A DNA stretch of 33,026 nt, taken from Rhodobacteraceae bacterium UBA7436. Lineage in GTDB: Bacteria; Pseudomonadota; Alphaproteobacteria; Rhodobacterales; Rhodobacteraceae. A model generated the notes under the pieces. It saw nothing but the letters and a program-made list of their open reading frames with translations, was not told the DNA's origin and ran no database searches. Every line of letters starts with the position of its first letter. Position 1 is the stretch's first letter. The DNA is taken from assembly GCA_002478745.1 (NCBI GenBank), contig DLQI01000061.1, positions 6,678-39,703 on the forward strand, in the 5' to 3' direction. Below are positions 32,179 through 33,026 of the stretch, piece by piece. Both the position numbers and the translations under genes were made by a program.

Positions 32179-33026
32179 TAACGACGTACTCCTGCAGCAA
32201 GGGGTGTGAGTGGGGTGGCGGCTGGTACTCGACCATATGTATGTGGAAGTGAACAGGTTTCCAGGTGTGGCATGACCAGTTTGCCGAAATATTCAGCTTC
32301 CTCAATATGGGGATAGCCAGAGAAGATGAAGGCGCGAATGCCCATTTTCTTGTAGTCTTCGATTTTACTTAGAACCTGATCCGCAGAACCAACCAAAGCG
32401 GCACCACAGCCAGAGCGCGCACGACCAACGCCAGTCCAAAGGTTTGGTTCGATATACCCAAATTCATCGGCCAGTTCACGGTTCTTGGCCTGATGTGAAA
32501 CACCAAGGGAGGTCGAGTCCAATGCACGTTCACGGATCATACGGCCATATTCGTCGTCCAACTTGGATGTGATGTATTCGGCGTATTCTTGCGCCTCTTT
32601 TTCAGTGTCGCGCACGATCATGTGGACGCGCAGCCCGTAATCCAATGTGCGGTCATATTTTTCGGCCACTTGGTTCACAGCCTTCATGCGCCCCGCCAAT
32701 GCATCCTGTACTTCAGGCCACATCAGGTAAACGTCACAGTGCTGACCACACAGCTCTAGCGCGGCTGGGGAATAGCCACCAAAATACAAAAGCGGGCCGC
32801 CTGTTTGGTATGGTTTTACGGGGTCGGTGGTGAGGCCCTTAAAGTCATAGACCTCGCCGGAATAATTGATCTCGTCCTGTGTCCATGCCTGTTTGAGGAT
32901 TTCAACAACTTCGCGCGAGCGTTGGTAGCGATAATTGCTGTCTTCTTTTTGGCCGGGGAAATCAGAGCTGATAATGTTGACGGTCAAACGCCCTTCCAAC
33001 ATGTGGTCCAGCGTTGAAATGGTGCG
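32178..33026 (-). CDS. smoC: SsuD-like flavin-dependent monooxygenase, SmoC-like (N-terminus outside window)
   Basis: Partial gene: the frame is open to the right edge, reading RTISTLDHMLEGRLTVN, where TLDHMLEGRLTVN corresponds to the T-x-D-H-x-x-x-G-R family segment. The rest is a luciferase-like TIM barrel: SREVVEILKQAW, YFGGYSPAALEL, ARSGCGAALVGSADQVLSKIEDY (shortened key part GAALVGSADQV) and FSGYPHIEEAEYFG, all as in alkanesulfonate monooxygenase. About 283 residues are present; roughly 100 N-terminal residues are missing. With the adjacent aldo/keto and flavin reductases it most likely oxidises sulfoquinovose, releasing sulfite. An alkanesulfonate substrate is the alternative. Confidence 0.72.
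   Translation of the reverse strand, partial: RTISTLDHMLEGRLTVNIISSDFPGQKEDSNYRYQRSREVVEILKQAWTQDEINYSGEVYDFKGLTTDPVKPYQTGGPLLYFGGYSPAALELCGQHCDVYLMWPEVQDALAGRMKAVNQVAEKYDRTLDYGLRVHMIVRDTEKEAQEYAEYITSKLDDEYGRMIRERALDSTSLGVSHQAKNRELADEFGYIEPNLWTGVGRARSGCGAALVGSADQVLSKIEDYKKMGIRAFIFSGYPHIEEAEYFGKLVMPHLETCSLPHTYGRVPAATPLTPLAAGVRR

Noticed and set aside
30761..33026. Ordinary ssuED-type alkanesulfonate operon
   Set aside because: The flavin reductase is HpaC-type rather than SsuE-type, and a coupled aldo/keto reductase is present, which points to the Smo pathway.
1..33026. CRISPR arrays, tRNA or rRNA genes, riboswitches, intact insertion sequences or prophage genes
   Set aside because: No periodic repeats, cloverleaf-like sequences, transposase or phage genes were recognised on reading both strands.

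Overview
The window looks like a chromosomal segment of a marine alphaproteobacterium of the Roseobacter group (Rhodobacteraceae). The basis is the gene content: an inositol island with a ribose-type ABC importer, a TRAP-coupled dihydroxypropanesulfonate (DHPS) operon, and a flavin-dependent sulfonate monooxygenase trio. Base composition appears moderate rather than very GC-rich. No rRNA, tRNA, CRISPR array or intact insertion sequence was seen. Assignments rest on motif recognition by eye; no database search was run.

Left flank (1-5.9 kb). An O-antigen-ligase/polymerase-like membrane protein is followed by about 0.9 kb without a convincing gene, which may be decayed sequence. Next come a small acidic orphan protein with a strong ribosome binding site and a hairpin terminator, and a translationally coupled pair on the minus strand: a Kef-type antiporter and a MATE exporter.

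Inositol island (5.9-20.0 kb). Three transcription units are arranged around two identical LacI-type palindromes. Unit 1 (minus) encodes the ABC importer (binding protein, permease, ATPase), a small two-helix membrane protein and a canonical IolB. A LacI-family regulator is transcribed divergently from it. Unit 2 (minus) has two Gfo/Idh/MocA oxidoreductases flanking an IolE-like protein. Unit 3 (plus) is iolD-iolC-iolB2-iolJ-iolG. Together they import inositols, oxidise them (IolG and paralogs), dehydrate (IolE), cleave the ring (IolD), isomerise (IolB), phosphorylate (IolC) and split the product by aldolase (IolJ). The last step, malonate-semialdehyde dehydrogenase (IolA/MmsA), is not in the window. 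A second, divergent IolB is unusual.

Junction (20.0-20.8 kb). A 5'-truncated subtilisin-like protease remnant is wedged between the islands, and its reading frame overlaps the 3' end of the sulfolactate dehydrogenase gene. This looks like a deletion or recombination scar.

Organosulfonate island (20.7-33.0 kb). A long minus-strand operon encodes a small membrane protein, a three-part TRAP transporter with a Tat-exported binding protein, HpsN, HpsO-like and HpsP-like dehydrogenases, ComD/ComE sulfopyruvate decarboxylase and an SlcD-like FMN sulfolactate dehydrogenase. It predicts DHPS uptake and conversion through sulfolactate and sulfopyruvate to sulfoacetaldehyde. Desulfonation by Xsc must be encoded elsewhere. 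A divergent LacI-type regulator faces two 14-bp operator-like sites. At the right edge, a minus-strand coupled set (SsuD-like monooxygenase cut by the window end, aldo/keto reductase, flavin reductase) matches the smoC-smoB-smoA core of the oxidative sulfoquinovose pathway. The window therefore joins catabolism of two linked plant and algal sulfonates, sulfoquinovose and DHPS, next to an inositol pathway.
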